A stretch of 64,000 bases of DNA from Bacillota bacterium (GCA_023392595.1 JAEVYU010000008.1:1-64000); one strand, 5' to 3'; numbered from the stretch's first letter, positions 41,449-51,119 are shown. Numbers and translations are program-made. Notes: generated by a model not told the origin, from the sequence alone.

Positions 41449-42795
41449 ATGATCCACCCGTATTTACCCTTAACGGATGATAACCGCAGCTTCATGCTAG
41501 GCCAAATTGGTGTGAATTCGATCGAAGACATGTTATCAGACCTGCCTTCCGATAAGCGTCTACATCACCCCTTCAATATTCCTCCGTCTATGACCGAAGT
41601 CGAACTTGCTGAACATTTTCGAACCATAGCGGGTTTAAACCGTAAAGCGAAACTATCCTTTTTAGGAGCCGGCGCCTATCAACACTATATACCAGCCATT
41701 ATTGACCATTTGGCCTTCCGTTCCGAATTTTATACTGCCTATACTCCCTATCAACCTGAAATATCTCAGGGGATCTTGCAGGCAATTTTTGAATATCAAA
41801 CCTTTATCTGTGAACTTTTTGGTTTACCGATCGCCAACGCTTCGCTGTATGACGGCGCTTCGGCTTTAGCGGAAGCTATTTTAATGGTATTCCGGGAAAA
41901 GAAATCTAAAAATCCATCCCGCATCTTGCTCCCGGAGACCCTCAGTCCTCATCTTTTGACGGTCATCAAAACTTACACCCAATCTTTCAACCTCTCCATT
42001 GAATTGATTCCGGCTCAAAACGGCCTGATTTGTCCATCGGATTTGGCAAATTTACTTCAAACCGAAGCTGCGGCAGTCGTGATTCAAAATCCAAATTTCT
42101 TCGGTTTCCTCGAAGATATGCCTGAACTGTTGCAAATAGTCAAAAATAGCAACACCTTTGCCATTTGTTATGTCGATCCATTGACTTTAGCTATTTTGGA
42201 AGCGCCGGGGCATTTAGGAGCGGATATTGTAGTCGCCGAAGGTCAACCTTTGGGCCTGCCTCTTTCTTATGGCGGACCCTACCTTGGATTAATGGCCGTC
42301 TGTGAACAATTTAAACGAAATATTCCAGGGCGTTTGGTTGGGGAAACCGTTGACAATAAAGGGAACCGGGCTTTTGTCTTAACGCTTCAAACCCGGGAAC
42401 AACATATCCGGAGGGAAAAAGCGACCTCCAATATTTGTTCTAACCAGACTTGGTGTGCTCTTCGAGCAGCTATCTACTTAGCGACCCTGGGACCGGTTGG
42501 ATTTCGGGAAGTTGCTCAAAGAGCTTTTGATAACGCCCATTATCTTTTGGAAGCATTTCTTAAAATTGGCTTTCAACCATTATTCTCCACTCCTTTTTTT
42601 TTGGAATTTCCCATCCGTACTCCTAAACCCGCATCTTTTTACATCGAGCGCTTATTAGAAAAAGACATCGTGGCCGGCTTTGATTTACATTCAATCTGCC
42701 CAAACTTGAAAAATACCTTGTTGATTTGCGCCACCGAAATATTTTCCAAAGACCAACTTGACTTTTTTTTAGATGAAATGAGGCAATTAAAGTGA
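41449..42795 (+). CDS. gcvPA: Glycine dehydrogenase (decarboxylating) subunit 1
   Basis: A 448-residue subunit of the two-part P protein that decarboxylates glycine and passes aminomethyl to H protein. FMLGQIGVNSIEDMLSDLP, YTPYQPEISQGILQAIFEYQ and VGETVDNKGNRAFVLTLQT are hallmark segments. This subunit lacks the PLP lysine. I use the ATG at 41449, which gives a normal N-terminus (MIHPYLPLTDDNR); a TTG 13 codons upstream is less likely. It overlaps gcvPB by 4 bp (GTGA). Confidence 0.95.
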   Translation: MIHPYLPLTDDNRSFMLGQIGVNSIEDMLSDLPSDKRLHHPFNIPPSMTEVELAEHFRTIAGLNRKAKLSFLGAGAYQHYIPAIIDHLAFRSEFYTAYTPYQPEISQGILQAIFEYQTFICELFGLPIANASLYDGASALAEAILMVFREKKSKNPSRILLPETLSPHLLTVIKTYTQSFNLSIELIPAQNGLICPSDLANLLQTEAAAVVIQNPNFFGFLEDMPELLQIVKNSNTFAICYVDPLTLAILEAPGHLGADIVVAEGQPLGLPLSYGGPYLGLMAVCEQFKRNIPGRLVGETVDNKGNRAFVLTLQTREQHIRREKATSNICSNQTWCALRAAIYLATLGPVGFREVAQRAFDNAHYLLEAFLKIGFQPLFSTPFFLEFPIRTPKPASFYIERLLEKDIVAGFDLHSICPNLKNTLLICATEIFSKDQLDFFLDEMRQLK

Positions 42796-44288
42796 AAAGT
42801 GATCTCCGGCAAGATACTAAGGTTATCTTTGAGAAAACCGGATCCGGAAAACGGGCTTGGCTCCTTCCAAGCACTCGGGTTCCCGACGATTTCATCAGCC
42901 GAAACATAAAACCTGGCCAATTACGTCAATCTCCCTTAAATTTTCCGGAGTTGGCCGAAATCGACGTCATTCGCCATTATACCGAACTATCGTCTCGTAA
43001 TTATGGGGTTGATACCAATTTTTATCCTCTAGGCTCGTGTACCATGAAGTATAATCCTAAAATTAACGAAGACTTGGCAGCTCTTTCTGATTTTCTGCAA
43101 ATCCATCCTTTGCTTCCCGAAAAAATGGTCCAGGGTACCCTAGGGATTCTTTATGAATTGGAACAACACCTCATTGAAATCTCCGGGATGGATGCCTTTT
43201 CATTGCAACCGGCAGCCGGCGCCCAAGGTGAACTAACCGGCTTATTCATCTTAAAAAAATATCTGGAATCAATGGGCCAAACGAACCGCATTCAAATCCT
43301 CATTCCTTCATCGGCGCACGGTACCAATCCGGCCAGCGCATCAATGGCCGGATTCGAAACATTGACGGTTCGCTGCAACGATGCCGGACTGGTTGATATT
43401 AACCATTTAAAGTCACTTTTAAGTCCCGCAACATCCGGACTCATGTTAACGAATCCAAATACCTTGGGACTTTTCGAAAAGTCAATCACTACGGTTGCCG
43501 ACTTGGTCCACCAGTCTGGTGGGCTATTATACTACGACGGCGCTAATCTCAATGCGATTATGGGACTCATCAGACCGGGTGATATGGGATTTGACATTAT
43601 GCACCTCAATCTGCACAAAACTTTTGCCACTCCTCATGGTGGAGGTGGACCTGGCGCTGGCCCTGTTGGGGTAAAAGGCTTTTTGGCAAAATTCTTGCCG
43701 TATCCGGTGGTTCAAAAAAATGGCCCCGGATATACTTGGGATTATAACAGGCCTTTCAGTATCGGAAAAATCCATGGATTTTACGGCAACGTCGGTGTCG
43801 CCATCAAGGCCTTGATGTATATTCGCGCCATGGGCGCCGATGGCTTAACGCAAGTTAGCCGGGATGCCATTTTAAATGCAAACTATCTGCAATCTAAGCT
43901 TAAACAATATTTCAGATTACCTTATCCGCAATTTTGTATGCATGAGTTTGTCATATCGGCTGCAAATTTAAAATCCCACCACATCTCGGCCCTTCATATC
44001 GCGAAACGTCTTTTAGATTTTGGGATTCATCCCCCGACCATTTACTTCCCCTTGATTATAGAAGAAGCCTTGATGATCGAGGCAACCGAAACCGAAAGTC
44101 TTGAAACTATAGACCGTTTTATTGAGATGATGGTGGACCTCTACCATGAAGCGATCGATTCGCCGGAAATAGTTACTACGGCTCCACACCGCACACTAAT
44201 CTCCAAAGTCGATGAAACTTTAGCAGCCCGTAATCCTAAATTGCGGTGGCATGCGGAAATAAGCAATCATCCTGATATGGGGAAATGA
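42792..44288 (+). CDS. gcvPB: Glycine dehydrogenase (decarboxylating) subunit 2
   Basis: A 498-residue PLP-bearing subunit of P protein. The PLP lysine is in NLHKTFATPHGGGGPGAGPV; PLGSCTMKYNPKINEDLA and SAHGTNPASASMAGFETL are typical. It starts with GTG inside the gcvPA stop codon, a coupling that favours equal amounts of both subunits. A parS-like site lies 20 bp after its stop. Confidence 0.96.
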   Translation: MKSDLRQDTKVIFEKTGSGKRAWLLPSTRVPDDFISRNIKPGQLRQSPLNFPELAEIDVIRHYTELSSRNYGVDTNFYPLGSCTMKYNPKINEDLAALSDFLQIHPLLPEKMVQGTLGILYELEQHLIEISGMDAFSLQPAAGAQGELTGLFILKKYLESMGQTNRIQILIPSSAHGTNPASASMAGFETLTVRCNDAGLVDINHLKSLLSPATSGLMLTNPNTLGLFEKSITTVADLVHQSGGLLYYDGANLNAIMGLIRPGDMGFDIMHLNLHKTFATPHGGGGPGAGPVGVKGFLAKFLPYPVVQKNGPGYTWDYNRPFSIGKIHGFYGNVGVAIKALMYIRAMGADGLTQVSRDAILNANYLQSKLKQYFRLPYPQFCMHEFVISAANLKSHHISALHIAKRLLDFGIHPPTIYFPLIIEEALMIEATETESLETIDRFIEMMVDLYHEAIDSPEIVTTAPHRTLISKVDETLAARNPKLRWHAEISNHPDMGK

Positions 44289-44307
44289 AATAACAAGGTT
44301 AAAGTAT

Positions 44308-44323
44308 TTTTTCACGTGAAACC
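44308..44323. other. parS-like site 1
   Basis: TTTTTCACGTGAAACC matches the parS 16-mer TGTTTCACGTGAAACA at 14 positions with the palindromic core intact. It lies between gcvPB and the transglycosylase gene, about 7 kb from parB. Confidence 0.75.
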
Positions 44324-44409
44324 AATACCCTCATATCCTTCCAATGTATAATATCATTAACAATTACCAATACTTTCTATAAAGTAGTATTTATAGGAGG
44401 TTTTTATTC

Positions 44410-45183
44410 ATGGGTAAACACTTCATTCAATATATAATTGCATTGACTGCAATCCTTTTATTTACGGTTACATCTTCCGTATTCGCAATGACTCCCTTTA
44501 AAACAATGGATATCTTTGACTGCAATGAGCAAAACAGCGCTTTTGAGTATCAACTTCAATTATTGTTCGGGCTAATCGATACCTATAATCCCGCCTTAAC
44601 CCAGGAACAAAAGAAATTAGTATGTAAAACAATACTGAAAGAAGCCGACTCCACTGGTTTTGACCCTTTCTTTATCTCGAGTATAATTGCAGCCGAATCT
44701 TCATTTCGTCCTAAAGCTATTTCCCCTTGTAAAGCTCTCGGCTTAATGCAGTTAACGTCTTGCGTCTATCGTCCGATGAATATTCGCGACCCTTTTAATA
44801 TTCAGCAAAATATCTATGCCGGCACCCGGTTCCTCAAATATTTAAAGACTTTATTCAGCGACAGCAACCTGATCTTGGCTGCATATAACGCCGGCCCGAC
44901 TCGAGTTGCCCGGTTAGGAAGAATACCCCGAATCCGGGAGACCCTCAATTACATCGAAAAAGTCAATGCGCTCTATTCGAATTTGAGGCAGAATTTTATT
45001 ACCCTTTTAAGCAATTCTATTGCCAAAATTCAATTGTGTAAAACTTTGAAAGCGATAAGTAATCCCAAAGCTATGGTTCAATATGCAGCTTACAAATCTT
45101 CGGCTGAGTCTACAACCTTTTTTGGGAACACGCTGTGCATTTGCGAACCGGAACAACATTCAAGATTTCTCATCCAGGCTTAA
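44410..45183 (+). CDS. Exported lytic transglycosylase (SLT domain)
   Basis: A 257-residue wall enzyme. Signal peptide (MGKHFIQYIIALTAILLFTV, cleavage near VFA-MT), then an SLT/GEWL domain at about 60-185: catalytic Glu96 in IIAAESSFRP, followed by ALGLMQLT and ILAAYNAGPTRV. Cys residues at 38, 72, 106 and 117 could form disulphides. The last 70 residues are an unrecognised extension. TAGGAGG precedes the ATG. The 3' end overlaps the convergent DUF559 gene by 24 bp. Confidence 0.9.
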   Translation: MGKHFIQYIIALTAILLFTVTSSVFAMTPFKTMDIFDCNEQNSAFEYQLQLLFGLIDTYNPALTQEQKKLVCKTILKEADSTGFDPFFISSIIAAESSFRPKAISPCKALGLMQLTSCVYRPMNIRDPFNIQQNIYAGTRFLKYLKTLFSDSNLILAAYNAGPTRVARLGRIPRIRETLNYIEKVNALYSNLRQNFITLLSNSIAKIQLCKTLKAISNPKAMVQYAAYKSSAESTTFFGNTLCICEPEQHSRFLIQA

Positions 45184-45612
45184 AAAATATTCTTCAATGG
45201 TTTTCGGCTTTTCTGGATTGGATTCTTTGGTTGATTGAAGCCTGGGCAATCGCTTTTTCCACTCATCGTTCCGGATTTCTTTACTATCCATTCCTTTTAG
45301 GCGGTGGATCGTTTGTTCAATTTCTGCTAAACATCCCGGAAGGTTCTCTCGGATCTGTTGATTACTGATTCGAATCACTAATATTCCTCTATCCATCAGA
45401 AAATGATCTTTACTCTGATCCAAGCGTTGTTGCTTTGTGCTTAAATGGGTGTATCCATCCACTTCGATAGCCAGCCGGTAACTGGGAAACCAAAAATCCA
45501 CCTCATACCCTTCCAAAGTATGGTTCTGCTTAAATGACCATTTCTTTCTTTGGAGAGCTTGTGCCAAACGTGTTTCGGCTTTAGTGCGACAACTGTCTCT
45601 CAACTTATCCAT
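45160..45612 (-). CDS. DUF559 protein, PD-(D/E)XK nuclease-like
   Basis: A 150-residue protein of the DUF559 family, related to very-short-patch-repair endonucleases. Motifs: AETRLAQALQRKKWSFKQNH, YEVDFWFPSYRLAIEVDGYT (the D..EVDG part is the likely active site) and LDQSKDHFLMDRGILVIRIS. A C-terminal tail of 40 residues is extra. Proteins of this family are often carried by mobile or accessory regions. Its role is not established. It is convergent with the transglycosylase gene. Confidence 0.85.
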   Translation of the reverse strand: MDKLRDSCRTKAETRLAQALQRKKWSFKQNHTLEGYEVDFWFPSYRLAIEVDGYTHLSTKQQRLDQSKDHFLMDRGILVIRISNQQIRENLPGCLAEIEQTIHRLKGMDSKEIRNDEWKKRLPRLQSTKESNPEKPKTIEEYFLSLDEKS

Positions 45613-45646
45613 GCTTCTCCTCGATCTTCCATATGCTGGCTAATTG

Positions 45647-45675
45647 TTGACATTTCTCTAACATTCCCGTATACT
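45647..45675 (+). promoter_or_regulatory. SigA-type promoter of glnRA
   Basis: TTGACA (45647-45652), 17-bp spacer, TATACT (45670-45675). TGTTGACATTTCTCTAACA (45646-45664) overlaps the -35 box and resembles the GlnR/TnrA operator (TGTNA-N7-TNACA) with a wider spacer, so autoregulation is plausible. Confidence 0.8.
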
Positions 45676-45722
45676 TATTTACAATGGTATTTTATTAATG
45701 ATTGGAATTAAGGAGTATTTTA

Positions 45723-46109
45723 ATGGCAAATAATGATTCTATTTATCCAATCAGTGTTGTGATGACAATGACTAATTTGACCGCTCGCCAGATACGTTAT
45801 TATGAATCCAATGATCTGATCAAACCCGCCCGCTCTAAAGGTAATCAAAGATTGTATACGCCGCAAGATGTGGAAAACCTTTTATTAATCAAAAGTTTAC
45901 TTGAAAAAGGGCTTAATTTGGATGGTATCAAGGCGATTATCAATAGTCCTAAAACAACAGAGACCGTAATACCGCCTACAATACCAGCTGCCCCGTCGAC
46001 TCCGGCAGTGTTCAGTTCGCACCGCCCGGAAGCGCCTAAGCTTACTTCTTTATATCCTGTAAATAATCAAGAAGCATTAAATAATTGGTTGCAGCACAAA
46101 AGAAAATAA
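45723..46109 (+). CDS. glnR: GlnR-like MerR-family regulator
   Basis: A 128-residue repressor. The MerR-type helix-turn-helix covers residues 9-75 (TARQIRYYESNDLIKPARSK, then YTPQDVENLLLIKSLLEKGL). A Pro/Ala/Thr-rich stretch and a short C-terminal helix, NNQEALNNWLQHKRK, resemble the GlnR tail that senses feedback-inhibited glutamine synthetase. AAGGAGT fits the ATG at 45723. glnA begins 15 bp after its stop, as in Bacillus. Confidence 0.88.
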   Translation: MANNDSIYPISVVMTMTNLTARQIRYYESNDLIKPARSKGNQRLYTPQDVENLLLIKSLLEKGLNLDGIKAIINSPKTTETVIPPTIPAAPSTPAVFSSHRPEAPKLTSLYPVNNQEALNNWLQHKRK

Positions 46110-46124
46110 GGATGTGGATTCGAA

Positions 46125-47447
46125 ATGACAAAGGAAGAAGTACTTAAAAAATGTAAGGAGCTTGATGTCCGTTTCATCCGTCTACAATTCACCGATATTT
46201 TAGGCGTTGTCAAAAATCTGGCTATCCCGGTTAGCCAATTTCCCCGGGCCTTGGACAATGAAATCATGTTTGATGGTTCTTCTATTGAAGGGTTCACCAG
46301 GGTCGAAGAATCGGATATGATTTTAAAGCCCGATTTAAATACCTTTGCGATTTTCCCTTGGCGCCCGAAAGAAGGAGCCGTCGCCAGAATCATCTGTGAT
46401 ATTTATACCCCCGAACTGGAACCTTTTCAAGGCGATCCCCGCTACATTTTAAAACAAACCATCAAAGAAGCTCAAGATTTAGGGTATTCAATTAATATTG
46501 GACCAGAATGTGAATTTTTCTTATTCAAGTCCAATGATGACGGTTCACCATCGTTAGTCGCCCATGATAAAGGGGGATATTTCGACCTCTCTCCGAATGA
46601 TTTAGGGGAAAATGCTCGCCGTGAAATCGTTCTTACTTTAGAAGAGATGGGTTTTGAAATTGAAGCCTCCCATCACGAAGTTTCTCCCGGACAGCATGAA
46701 ATCGATTTTAAATATTCGGATCCTTTAACAACGGCCGATCGCGTGACTACCCTAAAATTCGTCACCCGGATCATTGCGCTAAACCATAAATTGCATGCAA
46801 CTTTCATGCCTAAGCCTGTATTCGGCATCAATGGTTCGGGAATGCACATTCACTTATCCCTTTTTAAAGATGGCCAAAATGCTTTTTTTGATCCCACCGC
46901 TGCTCATGAGCTCAGTCCCACAGCCCTGTACTTTATCGGTGGACTCCTTAAGCATGCCAAGGGTATCACCGCAATTACCAATCCTTTGGTGAATTCCTAT
47001 AAACGTTTAATACCGGGTTATGAAGCTCCCGTTTATCAATCGTGGTCAGCCTCCAATCGTAGTGCTTTGATTCGAGTTCCAGCTTCCCGTGGCAATAATA
47101 CGCGTATGGAATTAAGAAGCCCCGATCCCTGTTGTAATCCTTATTTAGCTTTTAGTTTAATGATTAGAGCCGGTCTCGATGGCCTAGCCAATAAAATCAA
47201 TCCCGGCGCGCCAATTCAAAAGAATATTTTTCTAATGTCCCAGGTGGAAAGGTCACTTGAAAATATCACCGCTCTTCCAGACTCATTATATGAGGCCTTA
47301 GTCGAAATGGAAAAGGATCCTTTGATTCTTGAGACTTTAAGCGAGCACATTTTTTATCGGTTTTTAGAAGCAAAGTCCATTGAATGGGAAGTCTACCGCA
47401 GTCAAGTTCATCAATGGGAAACCGATCAATATCTTGGTGTATTTTAA
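46125..47447 (+). CDS. glnA: Glutamine synthetase, type I (alpha)
   Basis: A 440-residue enzyme that makes glutamine from glutamate, ammonia and ATP. MFDGSSIEGFTRVEESDM, NGSGMHIHLSLFKDG, NRSALIRVPAS and RMELRSPDPCCNPY mark the active site. Length and lack of the adenylylation loop Tyr region place it in the GSI-alpha group controlled by feedback and GlnR. It follows glnR and ends with a strong terminator. Confidence 0.96.
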   Translation: MTKEEVLKKCKELDVRFIRLQFTDILGVVKNLAIPVSQFPRALDNEIMFDGSSIEGFTRVEESDMILKPDLNTFAIFPWRPKEGAVARIICDIYTPELEPFQGDPRYILKQTIKEAQDLGYSINIGPECEFFLFKSNDDGSPSLVAHDKGGYFDLSPNDLGENARREIVLTLEEMGFEIEASHHEVSPGQHEIDFKYSDPLTTADRVTTLKFVTRIIALNHKLHATFMPKPVFGINGSGMHIHLSLFKDGQNAFFDPTAAHELSPTALYFIGGLLKHAKGITAITNPLVNSYKRLIPGYEAPVYQSWSASNRSALIRVPASRGNNTRMELRSPDPCCNPYLAFSLMIRAGLDGLANKINPGAPIQKNIFLMSQVERSLENITALPDSLYEALVEMEKDPLILETLSEHIFYRFLEAKSIEWEVYRSQVHQWETDQYLGVF

Positions 47448-47473
47448 CCTCTCCAAATCATTTATAAAAAAGG

Positions 47474-47508
47474 CAAAAAAAAACTCCGTTTAAGGAGTTT
47501 TTTTTTCA
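47474..47508. terminator. Terminator after glnA (bidirectional)
   Basis: AAACTCC (47481-47487) and GGAGTTT (47494-47500) form a short stem flanked by nine A and nine T. It serves glnA and, in reverse, the bactofilin gene. Confidence 0.9.
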
Positions 47509-47910
47509 GGCCTCTGTGGGTGTATCGACTCGCAATGCCTTGCCTCTTTCCTTTAGCTCGCCTCTCGGCAGGGGTGAACAAAGCCCTTGCATATAAGCAC
47601 CATCTTCCACAACCAAAGTCACCATTTTCGAATCACCGGTAACTTTAGCAGAAGGTGCTAATTCCAGTCTTCCCCGGGCTTCAATTGAACCCTTCACTTC
47701 CCCAGCAATAATAATATTTCGAGCGACAAGGTTACCGACCACCTTACCGCTTTCTCCTACGATTAAGTCTCCCCCGATATGAAGTTCCCCTTCATAATAA
47801 CCATCAATCCGCAACGCCCCGCCAGGAGCCTCTAAATTTCCTTTGAAACTACATTCTTTTCCGACCAAGGTATCCACTTTACGCGAATTAATTCCATCTT
47901 TAGATTGCAT
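47506..47910 (-). CDS. Bactofilin
   Basis: A 134-residue cytoskeletal polymer protein. The central right-handed beta-helix covers about residues 15-105 (GGALRIDGYYEGELHIGGDL, AGEVKGSIEARGRLELAPSA). A short tail rich in Arg and Lys follows. Bactofilins form membrane-bound filaments that position wall enzymes and are commonly next to an M23 peptidase; the next gene upstream on this strand carries the N-terminal part of such a protein. Confidence 0.92.
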   Translation of the reverse strand: MQSKDGINSRKVDTLVGKECSFKGNLEAPGGALRIDGYYEGELHIGGDLIVGESGKVVGNLVARNIIIAGEVKGSIEARGRLELAPSAKVTGDSKMVTLVVEDGAYMQGLCSPLPRGELKERGKALRVDTPTEA

Positions 47911-48200
47911 CGTAACCCTCCCCGTTAATTTCTGAAAAAAATCCTAAAATTTAACCGCTGGCCATTTATATGAACCTCATAATGGAGGTAAAGCCCTTTA
48001 CTATCAACCACAGCTAATCAAAAAAATGATAACGTATACCGTTTTAATCCATTACCTTCTCGACATTAACAACTTGGCATCATTCCGGCTAGATTCTAGT
48101 AGGGCGTATCGTAAATAAATGGTAATCAGAAATGGGAAAGATACGCTCTCATTAAGTAATACGTTCACAATCATTGAGTAGTTATTTAAAGAATGTTTTA

Positions 48201-48590
48201 CTAGTTTGCTTTCCCCGTTCTAGCACCTTTTTGTTGAATAGCCCGCCATATCGTTGAAATTTTTGTCCGTTCTAATTTTAAGCGGCTTAATTCTTCAGCA
48301 ATCTGATAACTCTTTTGTAATGTAGGCTTTACTTCCCGTTGTTCCTTTTCTAACTTAGCAATCTGGTGTTTTTTGGCTTTAACATCTTGCCGGAAATGAT
48401 ATATCTGCTTTACTTGCATGGTATATGCAAAAAAAACGTACAAATTGAATCCGATGATTACAGTGATACACAAAACCGACCAAAAAGGAATACCAATACT
48501 TTTAACCTGACCTCCCGAGGAATTTGGAACAAGCATAAAGGTAAATCCCTTAGCAAATTTCCGTTTTATAAATTTTAGGATTGCTTTCAT
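48201..48590 (-). CDS. Membrane-anchored coiled-coil protein, M23-peptidase N-terminus without peptidase domain
   Basis: A 129-residue protein. KGFTFMLVPNSSGGQVKSIG followed by a membrane helix (about 38-58) is the usual N-terminus of wall-directed M23 peptidases; the next 60 residues are a Lys/Glu/Leu-rich coiled coil. The chain stops where the LytM domain would be expected, with no downstream remnant that I can find. TTGAGGTGG precedes the ATG at 48590. Near the bactofilin gene it could anchor filaments instead of cutting the wall. Confidence 0.7.
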   Translation of the reverse strand: MKAILKFIKRKFAKGFTFMLVPNSSGGQVKSIGIPFWSVLCITVIIGFNLYVFFAYTMQVKQIYHFRQDVKAKKHQIAKLEKEQREVKPTLQKSYQIAEELSRLKLERTKISTIWRAIQQKGARTGKAN

Positions 48591-48602
48591 GCTCCACCTC
48601 AA

Positions 48603-48660
48603 GAAAAAAACTCACCCATCTTTTTCCGCCGATTTTCAAATTCCAGAAAAATGGATGGGT
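48603..48660 (-). terminator. Terminator of the DUF4446 gene
   Basis: ACCCATC (48614-48620) and GATGGGT (48654-48660) pair; GAGTTTTTTT follows on the minus strand. Confidence 0.7.
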
Positions 48661-48736
48661 TTTATATTTCGACAATCTTCAGGGTTTTCCTGCTAAAATC
48701 CTAAAAAATCCTGTTCTTTCCAAAACTTTCGTTCAT

Positions 48737-49249
48737 TTATTCAGTTTTCTTCCCAATCCCTCTTATTGCCTTATCAATTGCTTCTTTTTCTTCATCCGAT
48801 AAAGGATAAATGGATGAACCCTTTTGCACCGGCTTGCAATATACTCGGGCTTCTTCCCGTCCGAAAATACTGCTCATAACGATTCCATCCCCTAAGGCAT
48901 CAAGCATTGCAAAGGCAAAACTTTGATCCCCTCCGGTATTTTCAAAAGCTTGGAACCGGACTAAGTTCCAATTCTGTAAATGCCGTTCCGCTAAAATTTG
49001 ATTATTTGTGAGGCGATCATCGATCTGCTGTTGTTTATGAAAAACCTGATTTGTTTTCTCCAATAATTCAAGCAATAATGGTTCTAAATCTCTGCCTTCC
49101 GCTCTCTTTAACAAATTTCTATACTTTTTTAATGTAAAATAGGATGCCAAAAAAAGAATAATTAACAAAACATTTAATCCAATAATTGATAAGAAAATCA
49201 CCAGCATATTTTGGGCCAGCCAATTATTAAAGAACGTAACCTCGTTCAT
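48737..49249 (-). CDS. DUF4446 family membrane protein
   Basis: A 170-residue protein with one N-terminal membrane helix (about 14-38), a coiled-coil stretch (42-85) and the DUF4446 signature, VRFQAFENTGGDQSFAFAML and DGIVMSSIFGREEARVYCKP. The family is usual near parB in Firmicutes; its function is unknown. Confidence 0.9.
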   Translation of the reverse strand: MNEVTFFNNWLAQNMLVIFLSIIGLNVLLIILFLASYFTLKKYRNLLKRAEGRDLEPLLLELLEKTNQVFHKQQQIDDRLTNNQILAERHLQNWNLVRFQAFENTGGDQSFAFAMLDALGDGIVMSSIFGREEARVYCKPVQKGSSIYPLSDEEKEAIDKAIRGIGKKTE

Positions 49250-50357
49250 TGGAGCAACAACCTTTCCAGTTTTATCTATTCACTCTTCAATTCCACAAGA
49301 ATTATTCTGCAAAGCATCAACCTGCTCCTCCATTTTTTAAAAATTTTTCTTTCTAGATTTTTACCCTTTCATCGACATCTTTAAATACATTTATGCACTT
49401 TTATGGCTTTTTAATTAAATTCAAAACAATCTCTTATTCTTCATTGCTCTTTTCTTCTTTACAACCAATTTCTAAAAGAAAAGCCTTACGTTAAAAAAAC
49501 ATTCATTAGAAGCAGACTCACTTTTAACTGAAACCGCCGGCGAATCGGCTCAGATTAGGAAGAAGAAGTTTGATTGTTAAAAAGGTAGCGCTATATCCCA
49601 AAAACTTGTAATTTCATCATTGTGCCCCCAAAGAAAGTTTGCAGTAAGCGTACGCGCACTTATGCGCCGAAAAGAATAGATACAATATAATGGTTATAAA
49701 GATAAATCAGCTTGGTTTCAACTCAAGCCGTCTATTTATTCTCCCGCAGAGGCGTCAGCACCTTTTGGTGCTGCAGGCGCAGAGTGCGAGATATGCTTTG
49801 CAAAATATTATTCGTTAATTCGTGATATCCGGTTGCCAACTCATGAAAAGGATACGTCTAGGCCAGAAACCGTAGTTTCAAAGCACAGTTCGTCATTTTT
49901 CTACGCGAGATATTCTTTTGATTTTAAATCGATAGATAGCTGATAGATCACTACATCCAAATAATCTGCTGAATTAACTTATCCATCAGATACAATATAT
50001 CGAAATCAAAACGCACAATTAAACTATATATTGTATTTATTCATAACTCAACTTTCACAAAGGAAAAAGTCGTTGAAAACCATGAATCCCTAAGCCTAAA
50101 ATAATATTGACAAACAGCCTAAGGTCCCTACCCTAGCCCTTTAAACGCAAAGGGTTTTTAAGGAATTGTTTCAAAATCCACTTAAAGGGTGGGCCCGACC
50201 CGCCGGTTTTGACAGTTGAGCTTCGAAGCTTGAAATACCGCGATTAGCCCTCAATTTGAGCCAGTTTCCTTTAAGGGATAGGGTCGCTCTTAGACTCTGA
50301 ATTCCTCGAAATTTTCTACCTATAATTTCTTCGCAAAAACTCGTTCTATATCTTTGT
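49250..50357. other. 1.1-kb intergenic region without an identified gene
   Basis: AT-rich. No frame above 60 codons and no known RNA is seen. Visible structures: AGCACCTTTTGGTGCT hairpin (about 49758-49773), CCCTTT..AAAGGG hairpin before TTTTTAAGG (50141-50160), and a wider inverted pair CCCTACCCTAGCCCTTTAA (near 50127) with TTTAAGGGATAGGGTCG (near 50271). Confidence 0.5.
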
Positions 50358-51119
50358 TTATTTGTCGGGAGTTTCTCCTAGTAAATTGATCCGATGTGCT
50401 AAAACCCCAGCTCCAAAACCATTATCGATATTAACGACTCCAATTCCGCTGGCGCATGAATTTAACATACTTAAAAGCGGAGCAACTCCTTGAAAATTGG
50501 TTCCATATCCTATACTGGTCGGAACCGCTACAATGGGTTTATCGACTAAGCCTCCCACTACACTTGCTAAAGCACCTTCCATACCGGCTACAACGATCAA
50601 CACCCGGCACTCATCAATGATTGATTTTTTGTCAAACAAGCGGTGAATTCCTGCCACACCTACATCGTAGATTCTTTGGACCTTGCTTCCCATAATTTCC
50701 GCAGTGATGCACGCTTCTTCCGCTACAGGCAAATCGGCCGTGCCAGCCGATAAAACGCCAATAACCCCCTGGCTGACTTTTTGATTTCGCCACAAGGCTA
50801 CAATTCTAGCCTCTTCAAAATACCGAACATCTTCAATCTGACTCTTAATGCTTTGAAAAACTTCTTTACTAGCACGGGACGCCATTACATTAAGAGAACA
50901 ATCTGCAAGACTCTTAAAAATTGCAACGATTTGTTCGATGGTTTTTCCCGGACAATAAATAACCTCGGAGTTTCCATTTCTTAAATTACGATGAGTATCA
51001 ACATTGGCAAAACCAAGATTTTGATAAGGAAAATCATTTAATTTCTTTAGGACATCCTCCGGCCGAGATTGGCCCGTAGCTATTTCTTCCAACCAATGCA
51101 GTAACATTTCTTTATCCAT
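50358..51119 (-). CDS. larB: LarB, nickel-pincer cofactor carboxylase/hydrolase
   Basis: A 253-residue PurE-like enzyme that carboxylates and opens nicotinate adenine dinucleotide in synthesis of the lactate racemase cofactor. GVLSAGTADLPVAEEAC, GIHRLFDKKSIIDEC, AGMEGALASVVGGLVDKPIV and PTSIGYGTNFQG are conserved. larC, larE and larA are not in the window. Its place next to parB is not usual for the pathway. A parS site lies 64 bp upstream. Confidence 0.92.
   Translation of the reverse strand: MDKEMLLHWLEEIATGQSRPEDVLKKLNDFPYQNLGFANVDTHRNLRNGNSEVIYCPGKTIEQIVAIFKSLADCSLNVMASRASKEVFQSIKSQIEDVRYFEEARIVALWRNQKVSQGVIGVLSAGTADLPVAEEACITAEIMGSKVQRIYDVGVAGIHRLFDKKSIIDECRVLIVVAGMEGALASVVGGLVDKPIVAVPTSIGYGTNFQGVAPLLSMLNSCASGIGVVNIDNGFGAGVLAHRINLLGETPDK

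Noticed and set aside
49250..50357. A stable RNA gene (6S, tmRNA or RNase P RNA) in the large gap
   Set aside because: No conserved core of these RNAs could be read on either strand; only small unconnected hairpins.
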